64,000 bases of DNA from Microvirga pakistanensis (lineage in GTDB: Bacteria > Pseudomonadota > Alphaproteobacteria > Rhizobiales > Beijerinckiaceae). The stretch spans positions 1 to 64,000 of the forward strand of contig NZ_SPJX01000652.1 in assembly GCF_004458765.1 (NCBI RefSeq). Direction: 5' to 3'. This document shows positions 43,114-51,340 of the stretch, one piece after another (the first letter of the stretch is position 1; each line of letters opens with the position of its first letter). The notes below the pieces were generated by a model. That model was not told the DNA's origin, did not search any database, and was given only the letters and a program-made list of their open reading frames with translations. A program made the translations under genes and the position numbers.

Positions 43114-44541
43114 TTACTCGGACAAAGTCACCTTGTTCTTGTCGTGCGCTGGGCCGATCCAGACTGTCTTGACGTTCGTGAATTCGCGGATGCCGAATAC
43201 GCCCAGTTCGCGTCCGTATCCTGACTTCTTGATGCCGCCGAAGGGGAGTCGGGGATCGGAGGCAACCATGCCGTTGATGAACACGGCTCCGGCCTCGATG
43301 CGTCGCGCCAGCTTGCGGGCCTGATCAAGATCGCGGGTCCAAAGCGCCGCGCCCAGGCCGAACTCGGTCCTGTTGGCGAGTTGGATCGCGTCGTCCGCAT
43401 CCTTGGCGCGGATGACGGCAGCGGCAGGACCGAAGGTCTCCTCGGTGAAGGCGGCCATGTCGGGGCTCACCCGATCGAGAACCGTCGGCTCATAGAAATA
43501 GCCTGGGCCCTCAACCGGCTTCCCGCCCAGCTTCAGCTCTGCTCCCGCCGCAACGGTGCGCTCCACCTGGGAGTGCAGGGCCTCCCGGAGGTTCGCCCGA
43601 GCCAGCGGGCCGATATTGGTGTCGCGTTCCATCGGGTCGGCGACCTTGAGAGCCCTCACGTGGGAGCAAAGAGCCTCCACGAAGGCATCCGCGACGCTCT
43701 CCTCGACGATGAACCTTTTGGCCGCGATGCAGCTCTGCCCGACATTCAGGAACCGGGCGCGGGTCGCGACTGCTGCGGCTTCCTGCACATCCGCATCGGA
43801 GAGAACGATGAAGGGGTCGGAGCCGCCGAGTTCGAGCACCTGCTTCTTGATGTGACTTCCCGCCTGGCTCGCCACCAGGCTTCCAACTTCGGTCGAGCCC
43901 GTGAGAGTCACCGCTGCGATGCGCGGATCCGCGATCAGGCTCTCGACCGCAGGCGGGCTGATCAGAAGCGTCTTGAAGAGGCCTTTCGGAGCGCCGGCTT
44001 CCCGGAGGACCTCCTCGATCGCAAGGGCGCATTGGGGAACATTGCTGGCATGTTTCAGGATCGCGCCATTGCCCGCTGCGAAAGCCGGGGCGAGGAAGCG
44101 GAAGAGCTGCCAGAAAGGATAGTTCCAAGGCATGATCGCGAGGATGACGCCCAGCGGATCGAAGACGACGGAACTCTCCGACGCATTGCTCGGCGTCGGT
44201 TCAGGAGCCAGGAACTCCTCGGCCTTCTCAGCATAGAAGTCGCAGTTCCAGGCGCATTTCTCGATCTCGGCTTCCGCCTCGATGATCGGTTTGCCCATCT
44301 CGGCCGTGATGAGGGCGCCGTATTCACCCTTTCGGTCCCGCAACACCTGCGCAGTCCTGCGGAGAAGATCGGCGCGTTCCGAGACAGGAACTTCCGCCCA
44401 GGCTCTCTGTGCACGGACTGCGCCATCCAAGGCGCTCTCGATGTCGTCAGGTCCGTGCTCATCGAAACTCCGAAGTGTCTCGCCTGAAGCAGGATTGATG
44501 GAATCGATCTTCCGTGGTTTCCAGACAAGTTTCTCAAGCAT
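43114..44541 (-). CDS. NAD(P)-dependent aldehyde dehydrogenase (succinate-semialdehyde type)
   Basis: A 475-residue aldehyde dehydrogenase, closest in pattern to succinate-semialdehyde dehydrogenase. Catalytic Cys271 is in NVGQSCIAAKR and the general base Glu237 in LELGGSDPF; the nucleotide site is LTGSTEVG. MPWNYPFWQLFR is the conserved oxyanion-side segment. It is first in the reverse operon and faces a palindrome (44672-44687) similar to the operator before tctC. It probably finishes the pathway by making a TCA-cycle acid such as succinate. Confidence 0.9.
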   Translation of the reverse strand: MLEKLVWKPRKIDSINPASGETLRSFDEHGPDDIESALDGAVRAQRAWAEVPVSERADLLRRTAQVLRDRKGEYGALITAEMGKPIIEAEAEIEKCAWNCDFYAEKAEEFLAPEPTPSNASESSVVFDPLGVILAIMPWNYPFWQLFRFLAPAFAAGNGAILKHASNVPQCALAIEEVLREAGAPKGLFKTLLISPPAVESLIADPRIAAVTLTGSTEVGSLVASQAGSHIKKQVLELGGSDPFIVLSDADVQEAAAVATRARFLNVGQSCIAAKRFIVEESVADAFVEALCSHVRALKVADPMERDTNIGPLARANLREALHSQVERTVAAGAELKLGGKPVEGPGYFYEPTVLDRVSPDMAAFTEETFGPAAAVIRAKDADDAIQLANRTEFGLGAALWTRDLDQARKLARRIEAGAVFINGMVASDPRLPFGGIKKSGYGRELGVFGIREFTNVKTVWIGPAHDKNKVTLSE

Positions 44542-44671
44542 GGCCGTTTCCTCGTGGTTCGAATTCTTCCAATTTCATTAAACGTTGTGCCCGAATGGTC
44601 CGGATGAGACATGCCCTTCCTGGTTGCACGAGGGGCGCAGTCCATTATTGAATCAGAGCAGATAAAGATGT

Positions 44672-44687
44672 TATAAGACGTCTTATA
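44672..44687. promoter_or_regulatory. candidate GntR operator 2
   Basis: TATAAGACGTCTTATA is a perfect 16-bp palindrome with the same GACGTC centre as the site at 27924. It lies about 130 bases before the aldehyde dehydrogenase start. The rest of 44542-44876 holds no gene; the divergent GH1-like gene starts at 44877 and may share this control. Confidence 0.55.
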
Positions 44688-44876
44688 TTGTTGGCCATTC
44701 CACCGAGTGTCAAGCATGAGGAGCGCGACATTCCTCGTACCTGGAGTGTGGCTGCGGTGTCAGAGAATGAGCGTCGCCGATCCTGATCCACAAGGACCCA
44801 CCAAAGGGAACCAGCATGTTCCCGATCCAGGGAAGCGGCCTACATAGGTCGTACGGCGGCCCGCGAGGACATTCTC

Positions 44877-46157
44877 TTGAACCATGCATCCCTGCCAGAC
44901 GATTCGGCCCGATCCTCTGTTCGGGCTGGGATCTTTCCAACCTTCTTCCTGTCGGGCTTCGAGTGCTCGACCTTCATCTGGAAAGATCAGGGTCGCCGCG
45001 ACCTCGTCGCTGAGACCCAGCATCGCGAGCACGTGGCGGAGGACTACGCCTTCCTGCGCTCGCTCGGCATCGCGGTGGCCCGCCAGGGAATTCCTTGGCC
45101 GTCCGTTGACAAAGGCGACGCTTATGATTTCTCAAGCCTCGATCCCTTCATCGATGCGATGAACCGCTACCAGATCCTGCCGATCTGGGACCTCTGCCAC
45201 TACGGCTATCCGGACGATGTCGAACCGTTCGCCCCTGAATTCGCAGAGCGCTTCGCGGCCTATGCTCGGGCGGCGGCGCAATACGTGACACCCCGCATTC
45301 GCGGTCCGCACTTCTTCACGCCCATCAACGAGATCACCTTCTTTGCCTTCATGGGCGGCGAATGGGGCTGGACCGCTCCCTTCGGCAAAACGGACGAGCA
45401 GCGGCGGAAGCTGCGGCTTGCCCTGTGCCGGGCCGACATTGCGGCGGTCAAAGCGATCCGCGAGGTCGACCCGGAGGCACGCATGGTCCACATCGATCCG
45501 CTGATCCTCGTCGTCGCGCCGCGTGATCGGCCCGACCTCAAGAACGAGGCGGATCGCGAGACTTACGAGGATACCTTCTACGCCTGGGACGTGATTGCCG
45601 GCCGCCGTCACCCGGAGTTCGGCGGCTCGCCGGAGGTGCTCGATATCGTTGGCGTCAATTGTTACTCGTTCGGTCAAATGGAGTACCGCGAGAACGGCCC
45701 CCATGCCTCGCTGGAACCCCATGACGAGCGCATCCGGCCGCTGGGCGATCTTCTGACCTATGCCTGGGAGCGGTATCGCCGTCCGATGATCGTCGGCGAG
45801 ACGAGCGGCCTGCGTGACGGACGCCCGGATTGGCTCTGCGATATTGTCGAGGAGTCACTCGCTGCCGTGCGCAACGGCATTGATCTGCATGGGGTATGCC
45901 TATTCCCGGCGGTCGACATGCCCGACTGGCACACGGGCGAATGGCTGCACAACGGCCTCTGCGATCTGGTCGAGGAGAACGGCACCCTGAAGCGCGTGCC
46001 TTTCCAACCCTATATCGACGAGCTGAGGCGCTGGCAGAAGCGCCTCAATCGGGTGACGGAACTCGACGAGGATCCCTTCAGCGATCCGGTCGATCTTTCC
46101 GACATCAAGAGGGCGGCCGAGGAGATGAAGATGACCTCGGACAAGGATTGGTGCTGA
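44877..46157 (+). CDS. glycoside hydrolase family 1-like protein
   Basis: A 426-residue TIM-barrel hydrolase of the GH1 type. The acid/base is Glu152 in FFTPINEITFF and the probable nucleophile is Glu308 in MIVGETSGLRDG, taking the place of the usual TENG. FLSGFECSTFIWKDQGRRD is the GH1-like opening. It is slightly shorter than the usual 450 residues. The start is a TTG at 44877 with CGAGGA upstream, of moderate certainty. No signal peptide is seen, so it would act on an imported glycoside. It lies at the edge of the catabolic island. Confidence 0.75.
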   Translation: MNHASLPDDSARSSVRAGIFPTFFLSGFECSTFIWKDQGRRDLVAETQHREHVAEDYAFLRSLGIAVARQGIPWPSVDKGDAYDFSSLDPFIDAMNRYQILPIWDLCHYGYPDDVEPFAPEFAERFAAYARAAAQYVTPRIRGPHFFTPINEITFFAFMGGEWGWTAPFGKTDEQRRKLRLALCRADIAAVKAIREVDPEARMVHIDPLILVVAPRDRPDLKNEADRETYEDTFYAWDVIAGRRHPEFGGSPEVLDIVGVNCYSFGQMEYRENGPHASLEPHDERIRPLGDLLTYAWERYRRPMIVGETSGLRDGRPDWLCDIVEESLAAVRNGIDLHGVCLFPAVDMPDWHTGEWLHNGLCDLVEENGTLKRVPFQPYIDELRRWQKRLNRVTELDEDPFSDPVDLSDIKRAAEEMKMTSDKDWC

Positions 46158-46251
46158 CTGGGACTGCCGTAGGTGCCCGGCGCTCGACGGGCGCCCCGTA
46201 ATGCGTCCATGGGCGTTTCCTCCGACTCGCCGGGTTCGCGAAGATCCCATT

Positions 46252-46758
46252 TTAGAGCTTACCGGCTTTTTCCAGTTCCTGGTCGGCGATCTCTTTGACG
46301 ACGCGATCCGCAAAGAGCTGAAGCTCCGCCTTGTCGCCGCGTGAAAAGGGGCGCGGCTTCGTGTCGACGAGGCAGAGGGCGCCGAGCCGGATGTTGTGCA
46401 GGAAGATGAGAGGCGCCCCCGCGTAGAACCGAATAAAGGGAGCACCTGTCACGAGCGGATTGTCCTTGACGCGATCGTCAGCCTGGGCGTCGTTGATGAC
46501 GAAGACATCGTCGGTCAGGATCGTATAGTTGCAGAACGCCACGTCGCGAGGTGTTTCGCCAGCCTGTAGGCCCTGGGCCGCCTTGATCAGCTGCCGGGTC
46601 CGGTCGAGGAGGGTGACCGTGCAGATCGGGACATCGAAATAGCGGCGGGCTTCGTCGCAGATCCGGTCCAAGGCCGGATCGCTCTTGGGGTTGAGAGCAC
46701 CGGTTTCCAGGAGAGCCCTCAGGCGCTCTTCCTCATGGGGACCAAGGGGAAAGGACAT
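46252..46758 (-). CDS. GAF-domain protein
   Basis: A 168-residue stand-alone GAF domain (about 25-155) with VPICTVTLLDRTRQLIKAAQG, a DVAFCNYTIL segment and FYAGAPLIFLHNIRLGALCLVDTKPR, the typical end strands. No output domain is fused. Similar short GAF proteins serve as redox or ligand sensors or as free-methionine-sulfoxide-reductase relatives; the Cys pattern here is not diagnostic. It is monocistronic, close to the polysaccharide locus. Confidence 0.82.
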   Translation of the reverse strand: MSFPLGPHEEERLRALLETGALNPKSDPALDRICDEARRYFDVPICTVTLLDRTRQLIKAAQGLQAGETPRDVAFCNYTILTDDVFVINDAQADDRVKDNPLVTGAPFIRFYAGAPLIFLHNIRLGALCLVDTKPRPFSRGDKAELQLFADRVVKEIADQELEKAGKL

Positions 46759-46897
46759 TACTCTCTGCCTACACGAACAAGCCCACGAGCTGCTCCGCCA
46801 TCAGACCTGAGGCACGGTGGGTCACGCTTGATTGATTTCTGAGTAGTCTATTTTCCGGTCCTCGGTAAATCGGAGATGATCAAATAACCCCGATCGG

Positions 46898-47971
46898 TTA
46901 ACGGGTTGTCTCCCAAGGGTTTCCCGATGCCGTCGCATCCGCATCCGCATCGGGCGCGGGGGAGAACAGCGCCTTCTGCAGGGCGTGCCAGGCTGGCTTC
47001 CTGCGGAGAGCCGAATCCAAAGGGAGAGGGCGTTGCCGCGCATGGTCGGCGCGGGGCCTGAAACGGTTCAGCCACGTGCGATGATCGGCAAGCCCCCATG
47101 TGGTGACTGCAAGCGCATGGCTTTCGCTCAGAACAAGATCCAGATATGCGCGGTAGGTATCGGCCACCATGGCATCGCGCTGCCTCCGGTCTCGGGGACA
47201 CAGGTGATCCGACACGTCCATTTCGGTGACCATGACACTCAATCCCATGCGGCGGATTTCGCGGAGAAAGGCCCGGAGCTCCGGATGCGCCCGGGGCTGC
47301 TCCAAGGCCGTCAGATGCGACTGGATGCCGAGGCAGCCGATCGGAGTGCCTCGGACCAGTTCCCGCTCCAGAAGAGCCAGCATCAAACGCCGCTTCTGCT
47401 CCGCGTCCGGCGAGGCATATTCGAGGCCCATCTCGTTCAGAACGAGAATGGCATCGGGATCGAGGGCCGCAACCTGATGGAAGGCCAAGGCGATGTAATC
47501 CGGCCCGAGAGCGGCCAGGAAACGGGTGCTGCGCAACCCTCCTTGGAGACCATGGGCCGGCTCCAGGGCTTCGTTCACAACGTCCCACGAGCTCATCTGC
47601 CCGGCATAGCGGGTCACGGTTGTTTTCAGATGATCGACGGCCCGGTCGGCGAACTCTCCGTTCGATCCATCGAGCTGAGCCTTCGGGATGGATTCATGCC
47701 ACCACAAGGTATGGCCGTGCATGGCAAGCGCCTTGTTCGCGGCAAAATCCGAAAGCCTGTCCATGGCTGAGTAATCCGGCTCGGCGGAATGCCGGTAGAC
47801 CGCATTCCACTTCATTTCATATTCCGGCGTGACAAGATTGCAATCTTGCAGAATTGCATGCACAAGTGGTTGCCAGGACAGATCGGAGGTGCAAAGAGCG
47901 GTGCCGCGAAGCGGGGTTTGGTGAACGCCAGCGTTCGACATCCCATTCATCGCGAGCCTATTCTGTGCCAT
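46898..47971 (-). CDS. GH10 endo-xylanase-like glycoside hydrolase
   Basis: A 357-residue family 10 hydrolase. The acid/base is Glu134 in WDVVNEALEP and the nucleophile is Glu250 in VMVTEMDVSD; LVTPEYEMKW and HGHTLWWHES are conserved substrate-groove segments. The domain spans nearly the whole chain. No signal peptide is visible at the chosen ATG (47971), which is unusual because most GH10 enzymes are secreted. It is divergent from the SpoIIE-type phosphatase gene. It may trim or recycle a beta-1,4-linked glycan, perhaps related to the nearby synthase. Confidence 0.88.
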   Translation of the reverse strand: MAQNRLAMNGMSNAGVHQTPLRGTALCTSDLSWQPLVHAILQDCNLVTPEYEMKWNAVYRHSAEPDYSAMDRLSDFAANKALAMHGHTLWWHESIPKAQLDGSNGEFADRAVDHLKTTVTRYAGQMSSWDVVNEALEPAHGLQGGLRSTRFLAALGPDYIALAFHQVAALDPDAILVLNEMGLEYASPDAEQKRRLMLALLERELVRGTPIGCLGIQSHLTALEQPRAHPELRAFLREIRRMGLSVMVTEMDVSDHLCPRDRRQRDAMVADTYRAYLDLVLSESHALAVTTWGLADHRTWLNRFRPRADHARQRPLPLDSALRRKPAWHALQKALFSPAPDADADATASGNPWETTR

Positions 47972-48042
47972 TTCTTCCTAGCATGCCTATATAGTCTTTT
48001 CGCTTACCTAACCCGCTCCTTTCGTCCGCAGATCCCCGTCCT

Positions 48043-50037
48043 ATGAAGATTCGCCACATCCTGTTGATTCTGACGGCCTTCCTAGGTGTTGCTCTGCTGG
48101 TGGCGGTCTCGGTCCAAATTCGCAACGAAGTGCTCGAATACCAGACCGCGCACCGTATGGTGGCGTCCAATGCGGTACGTGAGCGGCTTCTGCTGGCGAC
48201 CGATGCCCTCGCGGCGGAACGAAGCCAGACCTATGCGCTTCTCATCGACCCGGACAAGGCCGGCGAGAAGACCCGGGGCGTGGACGAAGTTCGGCGTCAG
48301 GTCGACGACCTGCTCCAGTCTGCGGAGCGGACCATCGAGGAAACCCGCACATCACTCACCAACAGCGATGGCAGTCTGACTTTGCTGTCGGGCATCCGGC
48401 AGGCCGTCAAAGCGCTCCGGGACCTCGTCGACGCCTCTCTCAACCCGGACGAATCGCGCCGAAGCAGAGAATTGGCGCCTCGCTGGTTTCAGGAAACCTC
48501 GCGTCTTATCGAGGATCTGCAATCGTCGCGCCTGACGCTGCTCCAGCGAGAGAGGCCGCTTGAGCCGACTCTGCGGACAGAGGCCAACCTGAGAACCTAT
48601 GGCGGTATCCTGAGCGAGAGCATCGCACGCAACCAAGCCCTGATGACCCACGTCTTGGCAAGCCCGCAAGGTTCGAGCGGCTTGGACCTCGATGCCATCA
48701 GTCGCAATGCCGGTCGGGCAGGGCTTGTCTGGGAGCTGATCGACGGCCAGCCAACGGCCTCGCTCAGCGAGCCCGTCAAAGCTGCGATTGCGTCCGCGCG
48801 CGAAGATTTCCGCTCGACCCTGGCGCCTCTTCAACAGTCGCTCCTTGTTTCTCTGTTGAGTCGGGTTCCACCCAGACTGGATTCGGACGATTGGTACGAG
48901 ATTACGGGTCGTTCGTTGAACAGCGTCGCAATGATGCAGCAGGAATTGTTGAGCAGCTCCCGGACACGGCTTCAGGCCGAGCTGAGGCGTGCCGAGAGGT
49001 CGGTGGCCCTCTGGACAACCTTGCTCGCCCTCGGTGTCGGGGCCGTCATCGGCAGCGCTCTCGTCGTTCGACGGCGTGTCGTCCGGCCACTCGAGGAGCT
49101 GAGCCGCACCATGCTGAGGCTCGCGGATCACGACCTGACGACGCCGCTTCCGCGTGACACGCGTTCGGATGAGCTTGGTGCGATGAGCGATGCCCTGCGG
49201 GTGTTCAAAGCCAATGCCATCAAGCGCGAGCGGACGCAGAATGAAAAGCAGATGTTGCATGCGCGTCTGAGGGATGCCTACCGCCAGCTCCGCAAGGATC
49301 TCGAGGCGGCCGCGGTCATTCAGAGCACCATGCTGCCTCCACCGTCGACCATGGGCGGCGTGCGGCATCGCGGGCTTTTCAGGCCATCGAGCCTGATTGC
49401 CGGCGATACCTACAATGTCGTGCGGCGCAGCGATGGCGGCATCGGCTTCTTTCAGGTGGACGTCGCCGGCCATGGCGCTCCCGCGGCTCTCGTATCAGTG
49501 GCTTGTCACCACGCCCTGTCTCAGGCCATCCTGACGAGAACCCAGGGCACTCCGCTGGAGGAGATCGCCTCGCAGATCAATGGCGACTGGCCCGAAGACC
49601 TGCCGTACTTCACGATGATTCTCGGCGAAGTCGATCCTCGCTCACAGCGAGCCAGCATCATCCAGGCCGGGCATCCGTCGCCGCTCGTAATTCGGGTCGA
49701 TGGCACCGTCGAGGCCTTGGGCGACGGGGGCTTTCCCGTGGGAATGATCGCGGCGGCAACCTACGAGCGGCTCGAGTTCGAATTTGAGCCCGGGGATCGC
49801 CTGCTCATCTATTCGGACGGTCTGATCGAGGCCGAAGATGCAAAGGGCGAGGCGTTCTCGGAAGCGCGCCTGCGCCAGGTTATTGTTGAGAATGCCGGGA
49901 ATCCGACCTCCGTCCTGCTCGAAGTCCTCGATGGGGCCGTGCGCAACTGGCGGGGCTCTGAAACCTTGGAGGACGACTTGAGCGTTCTCATGCTGGAACG
50001 TTTAGCCGAAAGGACCCCTGCCCATGCTGTCCACTGA
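48043..50037 (+). CDS. membrane SpoIIE/RsbU-type PP2C phosphatase
   Basis: A 664-residue sensor phosphatase: TM helix 1 (HILLILTAFLGVALLVAVSVQI), a long extracytoplasmic sensor of about 290 residues, TM helix 2 (LWTTLLALGVGAVIGSALVV), a HAMP domain (RRVVRPLEELSRTMLRLAD), a short coiled coil and a C-terminal PP2C domain. Metal ligands are seen in IAGDTYNVV, FQVDVAGHGAPAAL and LEDDLSVLML; the second Asp of the usual GDxYD turn is Asn here. It should dephosphorylate the STAS protein encoded next, whose ATG overlaps its stop region by 14 bases. Confidence 0.9.
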   Translation: MKIRHILLILTAFLGVALLVAVSVQIRNEVLEYQTAHRMVASNAVRERLLLATDALAAERSQTYALLIDPDKAGEKTRGVDEVRRQVDDLLQSAERTIEETRTSLTNSDGSLTLLSGIRQAVKALRDLVDASLNPDESRRSRELAPRWFQETSRLIEDLQSSRLTLLQRERPLEPTLRTEANLRTYGGILSESIARNQALMTHVLASPQGSSGLDLDAISRNAGRAGLVWELIDGQPTASLSEPVKAAIASAREDFRSTLAPLQQSLLVSLLSRVPPRLDSDDWYEITGRSLNSVAMMQQELLSSSRTRLQAELRRAERSVALWTTLLALGVGAVIGSALVVRRRVVRPLEELSRTMLRLADHDLTTPLPRDTRSDELGAMSDALRVFKANAIKRERTQNEKQMLHARLRDAYRQLRKDLEAAAVIQSTMLPPPSTMGGVRHRGLFRPSSLIAGDTYNVVRRSDGGIGFFQVDVAGHGAPAALVSVACHHALSQAILTRTQGTPLEEIASQINGDWPEDLPYFTMILGEVDPRSQRASIIQAGHPSPLVIRVDGTVEALGDGGFPVGMIAAATYERLEFEFEPGDRLLIYSDGLIEAEDAKGEAFSEARLRQVIVENAGNPTSVLLEVLDGAVRNWRGSETLEDDLSVLMLERLAERTPAHAVH

Positions 50038-50359
50038 TCAACGCGGTAACATCCTCGTCGTCCAGGTCGAGGAGAAACGGATCGACGCCAGCAAGGCGCC
50101 TATCTTCAAGGACGAGATGACGAGGTGCATCGAGGGCGGGCAGAACCAGATCGTCCTCGATCTCAGCCGGGTGGACTTCATCGACAGCTCGGGGCTCGGC
50201 GCCCTCGTTTCCTGCCTCAAGCGCCTCGGGCCGCGCGGAAGCCTGGCCGTCGCCGGAGCGACCGGAGCCGTGAGCCGCTTGTTCACGCTGACCCGCATGG
50301 ATCGTGTTTTCGCCCTGCATCCCAATGTGGAGGCCGCGGTCGAACAGCTTTCTGCCTGA
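50024..50359 (+). CDS. STAS anti-sigma factor antagonist (RsbV-like)
   Basis: A 111-residue STAS protein. The phosphorylatable serine lies in DFIDSSGLGAL (Ser55 or Ser56). The unphosphorylated form binds the RsbW-like kinase and frees its other partner. It overlaps the phosphatase gene and is followed after 32 bases by the kinase gene, forming a complete phosphatase-antagonist-kinase switch. Confidence 0.9.
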   Translation: MLSTDQRGNILVVQVEEKRIDASKAPIFKDEMTRCIEGGQNQIVLDLSRVDFIDSSGLGALVSCLKRLGPRGSLAVAGATGAVSRLFTLTRMDRVFALHPNVEAAVEQLSA

Positions 50360-50391
50360 AACCCCACTGCCATAGAGCAGAAAGAACCGGG

Positions 50392-50835
50392 ATGGCCGCC
50401 TCCATCAGCCTCTCCATCGACAGTGACCTCGACAAGGTCTCGCTCGTTGCCCGCGCCGTTCGTTCCCTCTGCACGGACGTGCTCGGGGCGGACGAGCTCG
50501 ACGCCGTGGAGCTCAGCCTCGTCGAGGCCATCAACAACGTCATCAAGCACGGCTATCACGGCGAGAGCGGCAAGGATGTCCAAGTGTCCGTCGCGCTCCA
50601 GCCCGGGCAGGTGGTGATCGAGATCATCGATCATGCTCCTCCGATGCCGGCGCAGGTGCTGGAAAAGGATTCCGAGGACCCGTTCGCCTTCGACGAAACG
50701 GATCTCGCCAACATTCCTGAAGGAGGAATGGGCCTGGCGCTCATCCACATGAACATGGACGAGGTCGAGTACCATTCAGGCGAGGCCGAAAATCGTCTGC
50801 GCATGGTGAAGCGTGTCTCGCCATCGCCAACGTGA
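50392..50835 (+). CDS. RsbW-like ATP-binding anti-sigma kinase
   Basis: A 147-residue HATPase_c domain protein of the RsbW/SpoIIAB type. The N-box is VEAINNVIKHGYHG and the G1 region is IIDHAPPMP, with GGMGLALIHMNMDEV near the end. It would phosphorylate the STAS protein and sequester a target. No sigma-factor gene is adjacent, so the target may be a sigma factor elsewhere or a non-sigma effector such as the polysaccharide machinery nearby. ATG 50392 is preceded by AAAGAACCGG. Confidence 0.87.
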   Translation: MAASISLSIDSDLDKVSLVARAVRSLCTDVLGADELDAVELSLVEAINNVIKHGYHGESGKDVQVSVALQPGQVVIEIIDHAPPMPAQVLEKDSEDPFAFDETDLANIPEGGMGLALIHMNMDEVEYHSGEAENRLRMVKRVSPSPT

Positions 50836-50846
50836 GCGACCGCTTC

Positions 50847-51311
50847 TCATGGAGTTGAGCTCAGTCTCGCAATCCGGTCCTGGAGCGACGGAAAGGCGAC
50901 CGCCGCCGTCCCGAGAGCCGCAACGAACACGGGCGCGATCTCGCCTTTCCGGCCTTCAGCGTCCGACAGAACCCTTTGGGCTCTTGAGAGGCCATCCTCC
51001 GGCTTGAGGATGCTCAACTGGACGGCCGCTGACAGGGACGCGAGAAGGGCCGCTCCGTTGACGGCTGCATCCGGGGCGGCAGCGTAGGACTCTTCCGCTC
51101 GTTGAAGACTGGCTCGGACCGCGGCGTCCGTGGCGGGCGCCACAAAGGCAGGCGCGTTCCTCTGCCGGGAGAGTTCCGTTGCGACCTGGCCCTGGATGCG
51201 GGCTTCAGTATCCAGGGTTTCCAGATAGATGATGAAGCTCGTCGAGAGAGCCAACGCAATGATGAAGGTGATCTGGCCACGCGCCCGAAGAAGGCCGGTT
51301 CTAAAGCTCAT
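50847..51311 (-). CDS. hypothetical membrane-anchored protein
   Basis: A 154-residue protein with one N-terminal membrane helix (ITFIIALALSTSFIIYLETL, about 14-33) and an Ala/Ser-rich periplasmic part (about 35-154) that looks helical. It is not recognised. It begins 29 bases after the glycosyltransferase stop on the same strand, so it is probably an accessory subunit of the polysaccharide synthase. It is convergent with the RsbW-like gene, with 11 bases between stops. Confidence 0.65.
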   Translation of the reverse strand: MSFRTGLLRARGQITFIIALALSTSFIIYLETLDTEARIQGQVATELSRQRNAPAFVAPATDAAVRASLQRAEESYAAAPDAAVNGAALLASLSAAVQLSILKPEDGLSRAQRVLSDAEGRKGEIAPVFVAALGTAAVAFPSLQDRIARLSSTP

Positions 51312-51340
51312 CGGTTTCTTTCCGTATCGAATTTGATGGT

